Assembly (NCBI RefSeq): GCF_050948175.1
Contig: NW_027490245.1
Location: forward strand, 124,001-188,000
Origin: Xylocopa sonorina
Taxonomy: Eukaryota > Arthropoda > Insecta > Hymenoptera > Apidae
Length of the DNA stretch: 64,000 nt
Direction of reading: 5' to 3'
The position numbers were made by a program, and so were the translations under genes. Below are positions 14,678 to 25,860 of this stretch, one piece after another (the first letter of the stretch is position 1; every line of letters starts with the position of its first letter). The notes beneath the pieces were generated by a model, which was not told the origin of the DNA, did not search any database, and saw only the letters and a list, made by a program, of their open reading frames with translations.

Positions 14678-14777
14678 NNNNNNNNNNNNNNNNNNNNNNN
14701 NNNNNNNNNNNNNNNNNNNNNNNNNNNNNNNNNNNNNNNNNNNNNNNNNNNNNNNNNNNNNNNNNNNNNNNNNNNNN
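14678..14777. other. Assembly gap (100 N)
   Basis: A run of exactly 100 N lies inside a monomer of the homogenised satellite. A round 100 usually denotes a scaffold gap of unknown length, so the number of monomers between the two sides is not known and may be large. The sequence on the right side belongs to a different higher-order family (8- and 11-monomer offsets) from that on the left. Confidence 0.98.
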
Positions 14778-14789
14778 CATTTCTATGTT

Positions 14790-15905
14790 TCATGATAAGA
14801 TATAACATGATTTGCGAAGTGTCATGTATTCCTCGTCAGCACTTCAAATGAATGTAAATGCGACACTTCCTTGCTAGGAAATAGCGTTTGCAGATGTCTA
14901 CGTATCGAAGCGATGGAGTTCAAATGCTTCTTAAAGCGAGATATCGCATCTCATATCTATGTTTCATAATAAGATATAATATTCATTGCGAGGTGTTATG
15001 CATTCCTCGTCTACGATTCAAATGAAAGTAATTTCGACCCTTCCTTGCAAGGAAATAGCGACTGCAGATGTCTACGTATCGTAGCAGTAGAGTTCATATG
15101 ATTCTTAAAACGCGATATCGCATCTCATTTCTATGTTTCATGGTAAGATATAACATGATTTGCGAAGTGTTATGTATTCCTCGTCTACACCTCAAATGAG
15201 TGTGAATGCGATACTTCCTCGCTAGGAAATAGCGTTTGCAAATGTCTACGTATCGAAGCAATAGAGTTCAAATGCTTCTTAAAACGAGATATTGCATCTC
15301 ATATCTATGTTTCATGATAAGATATAATATAATTTGCGAAGTGTCATGTATTCCTCGTCTACACTTCAAATGAATGTAAATGCAACACTTCCTTGCTAGG
15401 AAATAGCGTCTGCAGATATGAAGGTATCGTAGCAATAGAGTTCTAATGATTCTTAAAACACGATATCGCATCTCATTTCTATGTTTCATGGTAAGATATA
15501 ATATGATTTGCGAAGTGTTATGTATTCCTCGTCTACACTTCAAATGTATGTAAATGCGATACTTCCTTGCAAGGAAGTAGCGTTTGTAGATGTCTACCTA
15601 TCGTAGCAACAGAGTTCTAATGCTGCTTAAGACGCGATATCGCATCTCATTTCTATGTTTCATGATAAGATATAATATGATTTGCGAAGTGTCATGTATT
15701 CCTCGTCAACACTTCAAATGAATGTAAATGCGACACTTCCTTGCTAGGAAATAGCGTCTGCAGATATCTACGTATCGTAGCAATAGCTTTCTAATGCTTC
15801 TTAAAACGCGATATCGCATCTCATTTCTATGTTTCATGGTAAGATATAATATGATTTGCGAAGTGTTATGTATTCCTCGTCTACACTTCAAATGAATGTG
15901 AATGC
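14790..15905. repeat. Higher-order repeat block, partner of 16,182-17,297
   Basis: Repeated at an offset of 1,392 bp (8 x 174). Markers are CGTCAGCACTTCAAATG (14,834 and 16,226), AAAGTAATTTCGACCC (about 15,026 and 16,418) and GCAGATATGAAGG (about 15,412 and 16,804). The two copies are nearly identical, so this is a recent duplication. Confidence 0.9.
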
Positions 15906-16530
15906 GATACTTCCTCGCTAGGAAATAGCGTTTGCAAATATCTACGTATCGAAGCAATAGAGTTCAAATGCTTCTTAAAACGAGATATTGCATCTCATAT
16001 CTATGTTTCATGATAAGATATAATATAATTTGCGAAGTGTCATGTATTCCTCGTCTACACTTCAAATGAATGTAAATGCGACACTTCCTTGTAAGGAAAT
16101 AGCGTCTGCAGATGTCTACCTATCGTAGCAATAGAGTTCTAATGCTTCTTAAGACGAGATATCGCATCTCATTTCTATGTTTCATGATAAGATATAACAT
16201 GATTTGCGAAGTGTCATGTATTCCTCGTCAGCACTTCAAATGAATGTAAATGCGACACTTCCTTGCTAGGAAATAGCGTTTGCAGATGTCTACGTATCGA
16301 AGCGATGGAGTTCAAATGCTTCTTAAAGCGAGATATCGCATCTCATATCTATGTTTCATAATAAGATATAATATTCATTGCGAGGTGTTATGCATTCCTC
16401 GTCTACGATTCAAATGAAAGTAATTTCGACCCTTCCTTGCAAGGAAATAGCGACTGCAGATGTCTACGTATCGTAGCAGTAGAGTTCATATGATTCTTAA
16501 AACGCGATATCGCATCTCATTTCTATGTTT
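15640..16530. repeat. Higher-order repeat block, partner of 17,554-18,444
   Basis: Offset 1,914 bp (11 x 174). The CGTCAGCACTTC marker thus occurs three times, starting near 14,834, 16,226 and 18,140, separated by 8 and then 11 monomers. Overlap with the 8-monomer duplication shows two successive exchanges. Confidence 0.88.
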
Positions 16531-19500
16531 CATGGTAAGATATAACATGATTTGCGAAGTGTTATGTATTCCTCGTCTACACCTCAAATGAGTGTGAATG
16601 CGATACTTCCTCGCTAGGAAATAGCGTTTGCAAATGTCTACGTATCGAAGCAATAGAGTTCAAATGCTTCTTAAAACGAGATATTGCATCTCATATCTAT
16701 GTTTCATGATAAGATATAATATAATTTGCGAAGTGTCATGTATTCCTCGTCTACACTTCAAATGAATGTAAATGCAACACTTCCTTGCTAGGAAATAGCG
16801 TCTGCAGATATGAAGGTATCGTAGCAATAGAGTTCTAATGATTCTTAAAACACGATATCGCATCTCATTTCTATGTTTCATGGTAAGATATAATATGATT
16901 TGCGAAGTGTTATGTATTCCTCGTCTACACTTCAAATGTATGTAAATGCGATACTTCCTTGCAAGGAAGTAGCGTTTGTAGATGTCTACCTATCGTAGCA
17001 ACAGTGTTCTAATGCTGCTTAAGACGCGATATCGCATCTCATTTCTATGTTTCATGATAAGATATAATATGATTTGCGAAGTGTCATGTATTCCTCGTCA
17101 ACACTTCAAATGAATGTAAATGCGACACTTCCTTGCTAGGAAATAGCGTCTGCAGATATCTACGTATCATAGCAATAGCTTTCTAATGCTTCTTAAAACG
17201 CGATATCGCATCTCATTTCTATGTTTCATGGTAAGATATAATATGATTTGCGAAGTGTTATGTATTCCTCGTCTACACTTCAAATGAATGTGAATGCGAT
17301 ACTTCTTCGCTAGGAAGTAGCGTCTGCAGATGTCTAGGTATCGTAGCAATAGAGTTCTAATGCTTCTTAAAACGCGATATCGCATCTCATTTCTAAGTCT
17401 CATGGTAAGATATAACATGATTTGCGAAGTGTTATGTATTCCTCGTCTACACCTCAAATGAATGTGAATGCGATACTTCCTCGCTAGGAAATAGCGTTTG
17501 CAAATGTCTACGTATGGAAGCAATAGAGTTCTAATGCTTCTTAAGACGCGATATCGCATCTCATTTCTATGTTTCATGATAAGATATAATATGATTTGCG
17601 AAGTGTCATGTATTCCTCGTCAACACTTCAAATGAATGTAAATGCGACACTTCCTTGCTAGGAAATAGCGTCTGCAGATATCTACGTATCGTAGCAATAG
17701 CTTTCTAATGCTTCTTAAAACGCGATATCGCATCTCATTTCTATGTTTCATGGTAAGATATAATATGATTTGCGAAGCGTTATGTATTCCTCGTCTACAC
17801 TTCAAATGAATGTGAATGCGATACTTCCTCGCTAGGAAATAGCGTTTGCAAATATCTACGTATCGAAGCAATAGAGTTCAAATGCTTCTTAAAACGAGAT
17901 ATTGCATCTCATATCTATGTTTCATGATAAGATATAATATAATTTGCGAAGTGTCATGTATTCCTCGTCTACACTTCAAATGAATGTAAATGCGACACTT
18001 CCTTGTAAGGAAATAGCGTTTGCAGATGTCTACCTATCGTAGCAATAGAGTTCTAATGCTTCTTAAGACGAGATATCGCATCTCATTTCTATGTTTCATG
18101 ATAAGATATAACATGATTTGCGAAGTGTCATGTATTCCTCGTCAGCACTTCAAATGAATGTAAATGCGACACTTCCTTGCTAGGAAATAGCGTTTGCAGA
18201 TGTCTACGTATCGAAGCGATGGAGTTCAAATGCTTCTTAAAGCGAGATATCGCATCTCATATCTATGTTTCATAATAAGATATAATATTCATTGCGAGGT
18301 GTTATGCATTCCTCGTCTACGATTCAAATGAAAGTAATTTCGACCCTTCCTTGCAAGGAAATAGCGACTGCAGATGTCTACGTATCGTAGCAGTAGAGTT
18401 CATATGATTCTTAAAACGCGATATCGCATCTCATTTCTATGTTTCATGGTAAGATATAACATGATTTGTGAAGTGTTATGTATTCCTCGTCTACACTTCA
18501 AATGAATGAGAATGCGACACTTCCTCGCTAGGAAATAGCGTTTGCAGATGTCTACGTATCGTAGCAATAGAGTTCGTATGATTCTTAAAACGCGATATCG
18601 CATCTCATTACTAAGTTTCATGGTAAGATATAACATGATTTGCGAAGTGTTATGTATTCCTCGTCTACAGTTCAAATGAATGTGAATGCGATACTTCCTC
18701 GCTAGGAAATAGCGTTTGCAGATGTCTACGTATCGTAGCAATAGCTTTCTAATGCTTCTTAAAACGCGATATCGCATCTCATTACTTTGTTTCATGGTAA
18801 GATATAACATGACTTGCGAAGTGTTATGCACTCCTCGTCTACGATTCAAATGAAAGTAAATGCGATACTTCCTTGCAAGGAAATAGCGTTTGCAGATGTC
18901 TACGATCGAAGCAATAGAGTTCAAATGCTTGTTAAAACGAGATATTGCATCTCATTTCTATGTTTCATGGTAAGATGTAATATGATTTGCGAAGTGTTAT
19001 GTATTCCTCGTCTACACTTCAAATGAATGTAAATGCGACACTTCCTTGCAAGGAAATAGCGTTTGGAGATGTCTACATATCGTAGCAATAGAGTTCATAT
19101 GATTCTTAAAACGCGATATCGCATCTCATTACTAAGTTTCATGGTAAGATATAACATGATTTGCGAAGTGTTATGTATTCCTCGTCTACAGTTCAAATGA
19201 ATGTGAATGCGATACTTCCTCGCTAGGAAATAGCGTTTGCAGATGTCTACGTATCGTAGCAATAGCTTTCTAATGCTTCTTAAAACGCGATATCGCATCT
19301 CATTACTTTGTTTCATGGTAAGATATAACATGACTTGCGAAGTGTTATGTATTCCTAGTCTACACTTCAAATGAATGTAGATGCAACACTTCCTTGCTAG
19401 GAAATAGCGTCTGCAGATGTCTAGGTATCGTAGCAATAGAGTTCTAATTCTTCTTAGAACGCGATATCGCATCTCATTTCTATGTTTCATGGTAAGATAT

Positions 19501-20250
19501 AACATGATTAGCGAAGTGTTATGTATTCCTCGTCTACACTTCAAATGAATGTAAATGCGACACTTCCTTGTAAGGAAATAGCGTTTGCAGATGTCTACCT
19601 ATCGTAGCAATAGAGTTCTAATGCTTCTTAAGACGAGATATCGCATCTCATTTCTAAGTCTCATGGTAAGATATAACATGATTAGCGAAGTGTTATGTAT
19701 TCCTCGTCTGCACTTCAAATGAATGTGAATGCGATACTACCTCGCTAGGAAATAGCGTTTGCAAATGTCTACGTATCGAAGCAATAGAGTTCAAATGCTT
19801 CTTAAAACGAGATATTGCATCTCATATGTATGTTTCATGATAAGATATAATATTCATTGCGAAGTGTTATGCATTCCTCGTCTACGATTCAAATGAATGT
19901 AAATGCGACACTTCCTTGCAAGGAAATAGCGTTTGCAGATGTCTACGTATCGAAGCAATAGAGTTCTTATGATTCTTAAAACGCGATATCGCATCTCATT
20001 TCTATGTTTTATGGTAAGATATAATATGATTTGCGAAGTGTTATGTATTCCTCGTCTACACTTCAAATGAATGTAAATGCGACACTTCCTTGTAAGGAAA
20101 TAGCGTTTGCAGATGTCTACCTATCGTAGCAATAGAGTTCTAATGCTTCTTAAGACGAGATATCGCATCTCATTTCTAAGTCTCATGGTAAGATATAACA
20201 TGATTTGCGAAGTGTTATGTATTCCTCGTCTGCACTTCAAATGAATGTGA

Positions 20251-21479
20251 ATGCGATACTTCCTCGCTAGGAAATAACGTTTGCAAATGTCTACGTATCG
20301 AAGCAATAGAGTTCAAATGCTTCATAAAACGAGATATTGCATCTCATTTCTATGTTTCATGATAAGATATAATATTCATTGCGAAGTGTTATGCATTCCG
20401 CGTCTACGATTCAAATGAATGTAAATGCGACACTTACTTGTTAGGAAATAGCGTTTGCAGATGTCTACGTATCGTAGCAATGGAGTTCTAATGCCTCTTA
20501 ACACGCGATATCGCACCTCTTTTCCATGTTCCATGATAAGATATAATATTCATTGCGAAATGTTATGTATAGCTCGTTTTCCGTTCAGAAGAATGTAAAT
20601 GCGGCATTTCCTTGCTGGGAAATAGCGTTTGCTGATATCTACGTATCGTAGCAATAGAGATCTAATGCTTCTTAAATTGCGATATCGCATAACATTTCTA
20701 TGTTTCGTGATAAGATATAACATTCATTGCGAAGTGTCATGTATACCTCGTACTCACTTCAAAAGAATGTAAATGCGAAACTTCCTTGCTGGGAAATAGC
20801 GTTTGCGGATGTCTACGTATCGCAGCAATAGATTTCTAATGCTTCTCAAATCGCGATATCGCATCTCATTTCTATGTTTCATGATAAGATATAATATTCA
20901 TTGCGAAGTGTTATGTATACCTCGTCTACACTTCAAAAGAATGCAAATGCCACACTTCTTGGATAGGAAATTGCGTTTCTAGATGTCTACGCATCGGAGC
21001 AATAGATTTCTAACTCTTTATTAAACGCGATATCGGATGTCAGTTCTAAGTCACATGATAAGATGTAATTTCAATGCAACGCGTTATTTATATCTCCTCT
21101 ACACTTCAAATGAATGTAAATGCATCACTTCCTTGCTAGGGAATATCGTTTCTATATCTGAAGGTTTAGAAGCAATAGAGTTATAATGCTTCGTAAAACG
21201 CGGCTGCGCATCTTACTTCTATATTTCATGATAAGATGTAATATTCATAGCATCGCGTTATGTTTATCTGCTTCTACACATGAATTGAGTGTGAACCCTA
21301 CACTTTCTTGCCCGGGGATAGCGTTTCTGGATGTCCTGGTGCCGAAGCAATTAATTTGTCACGCTTCATGCACCCCAATATCGCATTTCATGTAAACAGT
21401 TCAAAGTAAGTTAGAAGGTTGTAAAGCTCTATGCATCGCATTATGCTTATCTGCTTTTGTGCTTTATAATGCTCTGGGA
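20251..21479 (-). repeat. Decaying edge of the orientation-A satellite
   Basis: From about 20,340 the monomers return to the older TATTCATTGC variant and then accumulate substitutions and indels, until by about 21,400 only short landmarks can be followed (CAATATCGCATTTCATG, TTATAATGCTC). The array ends exactly where the LTR-family repeat begins at 21,480. A decayed array edge is the usual sign of loss of homogenisation by unequal exchange. Confidence 0.85.
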
Positions 21480-22214
21480 TGTGAGAATGTCCTCAACCAT
21501 CCTTAACCCCCTAAAGAGGAGTCAAAAGTCCAGCGGCCCTGCAGGCGGGCCATGAGAGCACGGCGCCCGAGGCGCTATGCAATTTAAATGATCAGGAGGA
21601 TCCTCTCAGAGACGCCCAAGCGGGCGAGAAGAGGAAATCGCCGAAATCCACTGATCGATGGACCCGAACAATACCGAAGCCTACAGCCCACTCCACCAAG
21701 GAGCCCCGAGGAGGATGCAGGAGACCCGAGGACCACCAGCGAATTCAAGGAACCTGAAGAAGAGAACGTGAGAGCTTATTCGCTAAAGCGTCCCATTTCT
21801 TGTGTCGCATATTGTATATTGTCTTATATCGTGAAGCGAGTTATGATACCCGGTAATTCGCGGCGTGTTACGTAGTTTCCCGTAGCCCTTGTTAGTTAAA
21901 CCCACGTCAAGACCATAAATAAACATGCCGTCACTTCAGTATCTCGCGACCTGAGTGTGTGTACTTGGCTAGGAGTAGTCGAGAGGAGGAGCATTTCGAA
22001 ATTTCAAGGGTTGTTCCGCCCCAGGGTTTCCGGGGTCGTGTAGTCTATCCCTTTGCTACATTCTCAGCAGCTGGCGTCCAAGAAAAGTTATACGTGAGCG
22101 GATACCTTGGAACGATAGATCGCTTTAGATTAAAGTACGTTTTACACTTTAAAGTATTTAGATAATTAATCCCTTCGAGCTTCCCTGACTTACTATATAT
22201 AGGTTTCCGTCACA
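21480..22214 (-). mobile_element. LTR-family copy 1 (minus strand)
   Basis: Read on the minus strand it starts TGTGACGG and ends TTCTCACA, the TG...CA ends of an LTR. It aligns by eye along its length with 40,391-41,368 on the plus strand: shared stretches include GGACGCTTTAGCG, GGGCTCCTTGGTGG and TATTGTTCGGG. It is more diverged from the other two copies than they are from each other, and has deletions. The left neighbour is orientation-A satellite; the right neighbour is decayed satellite in orientation B. I see no target-site duplication. TGTGACG-type ends are frequent in Gypsy-group LTRs, but no gag or pol is present to prove the class. The 21,480 end may be a truncation rather than the true LTR end. 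Confidence 0.65.
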
Positions 22215-22450
22215 ACTAATAGGAACCATCACTTTACATAGATATATAGAACACACATAGTTTTAAACGTAGAACTGAGAATTTTAGAACTTACTTTGAA
22301 ACGTTAGTAGTGAGGAATTCCATCGGATTTCATAGAAATTCAGAACTTACTTGCTATGAAACATAGGCAGATAAGGGCCATCGCGTTGCTTAGAACTTTA
22401 GAACTTGCTTACTTCAACAAAGATTCCTATTGGCTTCATCCGTTCTTTTA
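22215..22450 (+). repeat. Decayed satellite relics in orientation B
   Basis: Short stretches such as ACTTACTTTGAAACG, CATCGCGTTGC and ATTCAGAACTTACTTGC resemble the decayed orientation-B monomers at 26,100-26,400 (TTCTTACTTTGAAACG, GCGCATTGCATGG). Period and order are only approximate. If right, satellite direction already switches at 22,215, directly beside the LTR copy. Confidence 0.45.
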
Positions 22451-23780
22451 GAAGAGTTTTTGATAAACCACATACTTTTCACGCTTCTGATGTCTTTGAA
22501 AGTTCGCGAGATGTAATCGTTTAAGTTTTAAAATGATTACTTAGTGTGGATTATTATTTAGTAACTCGCTCAGAAACGAGTCTGCATAGGATTTAATCCA
22601 TAAGTTTTTAAGCCTGGAATTTATGCAGTTATTTGTTATTCACTTATTGCTCAAACGACAAAGATTCTGACCACTTCAAAATGGTTGACTTTCATCAATT
22701 TTCTTAAAAATTGAAATACTGCCCAACTGCTTGCATTAAAGACTGTAATTAAAGCTTTCGAAACATTTTACCTCTTATAGATGAATTCTGGAATTGAAAT
22801 TGAATGTTTGACTTTTCTAACTCCTGTTTAGACATCTTTCTATTGGAATGTTCAAGTATTTTTCATATTCGTAATTATTAAAAATGTTTTACTTGATTCT
22901 TTTATTTATTATTTAGAATTTTCTGAGAAATATTTTTTATCGTAATGAACTATATAATTGCAATTATAATTCTTTATGAAGTAATAATAACAGAAAGGTA
23001 TGTATCCATTCCTGTAGTTTTGTAAAGAGTATTTAATCTTACTATCTAAAATGAAGCATTGAGATCTGTTTACAATCTAATGGAATTTAATTACCTTTTG
23101 ACTCAAATTCACAATGATAATCTTCCATAGTTCAACAATTTTGTGAGCTGTCCTCAGGAATCCGCAGCTCACTACTTATAAATTGAGCGACACAAAGAAC
23201 CGCCTAACCAAACGTATTCGAACCGATTTTTCAATACTAATCTTATCATGTTTAACTTATGCTGCAAACTATTGAAATGCCCTTCGAAAAGTGTTTATTT
23301 ACAGTGAAGTAAACGGTAAGTATTACGCCTTCCACCACTGTTTACAATACGTATGTTTCATTTACTATCAAAACCGTGAGTATTATCGCCTTTCTTTACT
23401 TTTTGTAACCTTCAATGCCTTCATGTTACAGATCGTTAAACTTGCTTTAAAATGCTCTATCGTATTACGGAAGAATGGACATACCAATTCATTTTAAAAA
23501 ATGAAGGTAACCATCATATGTCCAACATAACTCCACTTACAAAAAAACTATTTTCATCAACGGATGGCCCCTTTGTACTATGCAATTTTATATTAGCAAA
23601 TACTTCTATGAAACTTATAGTTTCGTGGATATCTGAGGTGCTAATTATTACTGCCCCACCCTGTATATTGTTATGGATGTGTCCAACAAGGCAACGATGA
23701 ACAGAGTTAAATTTAATATTATGATGTTTATTATTTTACTTATAGTATATTTGTTTTTCTGGAATTTTGCCAAAAAACAA
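22451..23780. other. AT-rich single-copy-like segment
   Basis: No satellite period and no long open frame. A short cysteine-containing frame starts at 23,248 and stops after 19 codons. A good splice donor (CGGTAAGTATT, about 23,313) and a possible acceptor (TGTTACAG, ending 23,431) frame it, so this could be the 5' part of the gene-like remnant that follows. I cannot identify a protein domain here. Confidence 0.5.
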
Positions 23781-24210
23781 TGTTCACGATGTCGACAGAT
23801 GAATATATTTGCCTTAGAATTACAAGAGCCAACAATTTCGAAAGTAGAATATTACTTTACTTCGCTAACCGAATCATTGCAAACGTTAAGTAAAGTGCGT
23901 GCCTTTCAAAACAGTCAGATGCAAATTACGATACAACGTTTCCAAGAAATGGTACCTGCCACTGTTTTTTAATTTCCGTTTATTTAATCAAAGGAAATTT
24001 AATTGAAATATCCGCAAAATTTGAGGACAAAAAGTTATTGTAATTTTACGCAACATATATGATGGTGATAAAGGATAAGTATACGGAACTGAAAATGGAA
24101 AGTAGCGAGCAGAAAAAGAAACTGATGGAGCTACAAAGTAGATTGATACATCCGTCAAATGATGATTCTAGGTTAATAAAATCTGTTAATGAAAGAACTA
24201 TTGCAAAAAT
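23781..24210 (+). pseudogene. Possible remnant of a ZIP3/RNF212-like meiotic RING protein gene
   Basis: Two adjacent open stretches read as one protein. The first (23,781-23,951) encodes a CxxCR pair followed by a segment with YFTSLTESL and KVRAFQNSQM; the second (24,074-24,210) encodes a charged, helix-prone DKYTELKMESSEQKKK segment. ATG followed by GTACCT at 23,952 could be a splice donor and AAG at 24,073 an acceptor; joined, both stay in phase 0 over a 122-bp intron, although the acceptor lacks a pyrimidine tract. The order last-zinc-ligands, 'FQ' helix, then coiled coil is what I recall of ZIP3/RNF212/Vilya-type SUMO or ubiquitin ligases that act in meiotic crossover formation. The family call is inference from memory. 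No intact RING domain or start is visible upstream, so this is a fragment or pseudogene, or part of a gene with undetected exons. Confidence 0.35.
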
Positions 24211-24531
24211 CAAGTATAATCAATATTACTTCTGCTCAAAGGCTATAATAGAATTGGACCGAAATGGGTACAAAACAGGCAATTATATCTATACGTTCTA
24301 TTCTATGCAAAGGCAAATATTTCAAAGAGAAAAGATGTGTTACTTACAAATTACTTATGTTCCTAGATATCTCACTAATTGAGGCTTCTTGTCTTGCAGA
24401 ACTTATCATTCATTTAACATGTAAAGGGGTCGATGAATAGTAAAAGATTTTTATATTTCATAGCCTCACTCGATACGTCGATTCGATCACGTAAAATATC
24501 GGACATTAATTGCATCTACATCTTCAGACTT
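24211..24531. other. AT-rich segment between gene remnant and LTR copy 2
   Basis: The frame of the preceding remnant remains open to 24,382 but loses its coiled-coil composition. TTCTTGTCTTGCAG (ending about 24,399) would make a good splice acceptor, so another exon could follow; I cannot recognise one. Confidence 0.4.
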
Positions 24532-24968
24532 GTAATTTGTATTGTATAACGGGTGGTGATCCACGGTCATTCGCGGCGTGTCGTATACCCTTTTGTAATA
24601 CCGCGTCGAGGCAATCTAGAAAGAAGCCGTCAGTTCAGTATCCCGCGACCCTAATTTGCACACTCGGCTAGAAGCAGTCGAGCGAAAGAGTATTTTGAAA
24701 TTTCGAGGGTTATCTTGAACCGGGTTTCCCCGGGTTGCGTGGTTTACTAGTTTTTGCTACTTTTTGAGTAGCTGGCGCCCAAAAAGTCCCAGCCTCGCAG
24801 CTTCGAAATACTCGCTGGATAGGAAATTTATTGTTCTGTACTTCGCGTTGCCGAATCACGCGGATATTCTGTACCCCGATATAACCCCGGATTAAACTTC
24901 TGGATACCCCGTTATTATTGGTTCTATATACCCTTTTCTTGAGGATTGAAACGGGAAAAACCGTCACA
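24532..24968 (-). mobile_element. LTR-family copy 2, partial (minus strand)
   Basis: The reverse complement starts TGTGACGG at 24,968 and matches 40,391 to about 40,850 on the plus strand closely: shared stretches include AAGGGTATATAGAACCAATA, CAGAAGTTTAATCCG, GGGCGCCAGCTACTCAA and GACACGCCGCGAATGACC. Similarity stops at about 24,532, some 450 bp into the element, so this copy is truncated. It contains a TATATA box about 40 bp from its outer end, as expected for an LTR promoter. It faces copy 3 in opposite orientation across the satellite block. Confidence 0.75.
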
Positions 24969-25860
24969 GTACATAATTATACATGACTGCATAAGAAGGA
25001 TATCATATACTTTTATAATGAATGCGATATAAGAATATAAAACGAAGAACTATCCACTCCCATCAGAAGTAAAAACAATGTTTGGTACGCAAAGTTCATT
25101 GCAAAATATAATCAAGCAGTTAATATATCAAATCACAGCACACAATAAATCACTGAATGTATAATGATATGAATAGTAAGAAAAACATATTTACCTGTTA
25201 GATGTTTATAAATTCAAATTTAAAAGTCCAAGTCACATTTAATATATTATTGTTTAACAAGGTGATTTAATGTTGTTTCAAATAGGCGTGCAGAACTAGC
25301 TCGTACCTCTGTCAATGTAATTTCATTCGAAAAATACAAAGGATAAGAGGAAATATTCTCCAATATATAACATATATAAATCAACGGATGCAAGAGAGAA
25401 CACTCGATCTCGGTATAACGAGACCGGGGCGTCATCCTGCAGTAGTCGTATAACGCTTGTTCCGAGATGGTGTAGAGAGGGAATGTGGAGGGTGAAAAGC
25501 ATAAAATAACAACAATGTAACTAAAGAGAAAGAGAAAGAAAGTATGTGGAAGCATTGCATTTATTAAGAGGAAATGCTAGAAATATCAAACAACAGATTA
25601 TATACCATACTGTAAGGGTAAAGTACAACGAAATAGACGATATCGTGAGAGAAACTAAAAAAATCGAGAAATTTAAAGAGAAAATAATAATTTAGATTGA
25701 GCGAATCAATATCACTGATTCCGGCAAGCTTAATGGAAAACGCATAACGATGAATCGGTTAGAGTATAAGATAGATGTTGGTCGCGATTTGAGTGGCCCT
25801 GGGAATCCTTTGCCCGCATCAGGGCAGGCAGTAGGATGGTGGAGGGCCAGCCCTTCTGTT
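24969..25860. other. AT-rich single-copy-like segment
   Basis: No satellite period until about 25,860. A 102-codon frame on the minus strand (25,247-25,555) starts with a hydrophobic stretch like a signal peptide, but has no recognisable domain, no paralogue in the window and unconvincing composition. I treat it as chance. A short GC-richer stretch at 25,790-25,855 is also unidentified. Confidence 0.5.

Larger units (their letters stand above)
2450..20250 (-). repeat. 174-bp satellite, homogenised layer with higher-order repeats (orientation A)
   Basis: About 100 head-to-tail monomers, largely of the GGTAAGATATAATATGATTT variant. Monomers differ from their neighbours but match monomers many units away, which defines higher-order repeats; the individual duplicated blocks are listed separately. 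The monomer contains the palindromes TTCCTTGCAAGGAA and GCGATATCGC. One minus-strand frame stays open over several monomers because 174 is a multiple of 3; the longest run is 561 codons at 3,637-5,322. That translation is arginine-rich and repeats every 58 residues, with no domain I recognise. No transposon interrupts this layer. The period is close to those of satellites reported from many centromeres, but no centromere mark can be read from sequence. Confidence 0.95.

Noticed and set aside
412..20306. Many minus-strand open frames encoding a repeated arginine-rich 58-residue unit
   Set aside because: They coincide with the satellite monomer, whose length is a multiple of three. They begin and end wherever a point change creates or removes a stop, and have no domain, so I do not list them as genes.
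1..21479. CRISPR-like array (regular repeats)
   Set aside because: There is no alternation of short identical repeats with unique spacers; the whole 174-bp unit is repeated, and the window is eukaryotic.
24769..24785. TGGCGCCCAAAAAGTCC as a retroviral-type primer-binding site read on the plus strand
   Set aside because: It lies well inside the element in all three copies, and the TGTGACGG end and TATATA box support the opposite orientation, so the likeness to a primer-binding site is probably accidental.
25247..25555. 102-codon minus-strand frame with a hydrophobic N-terminus
   Set aside because: No recognisable family, no splice or promoter context and AT-rich chance composition. Mentioned in the segment entry only.
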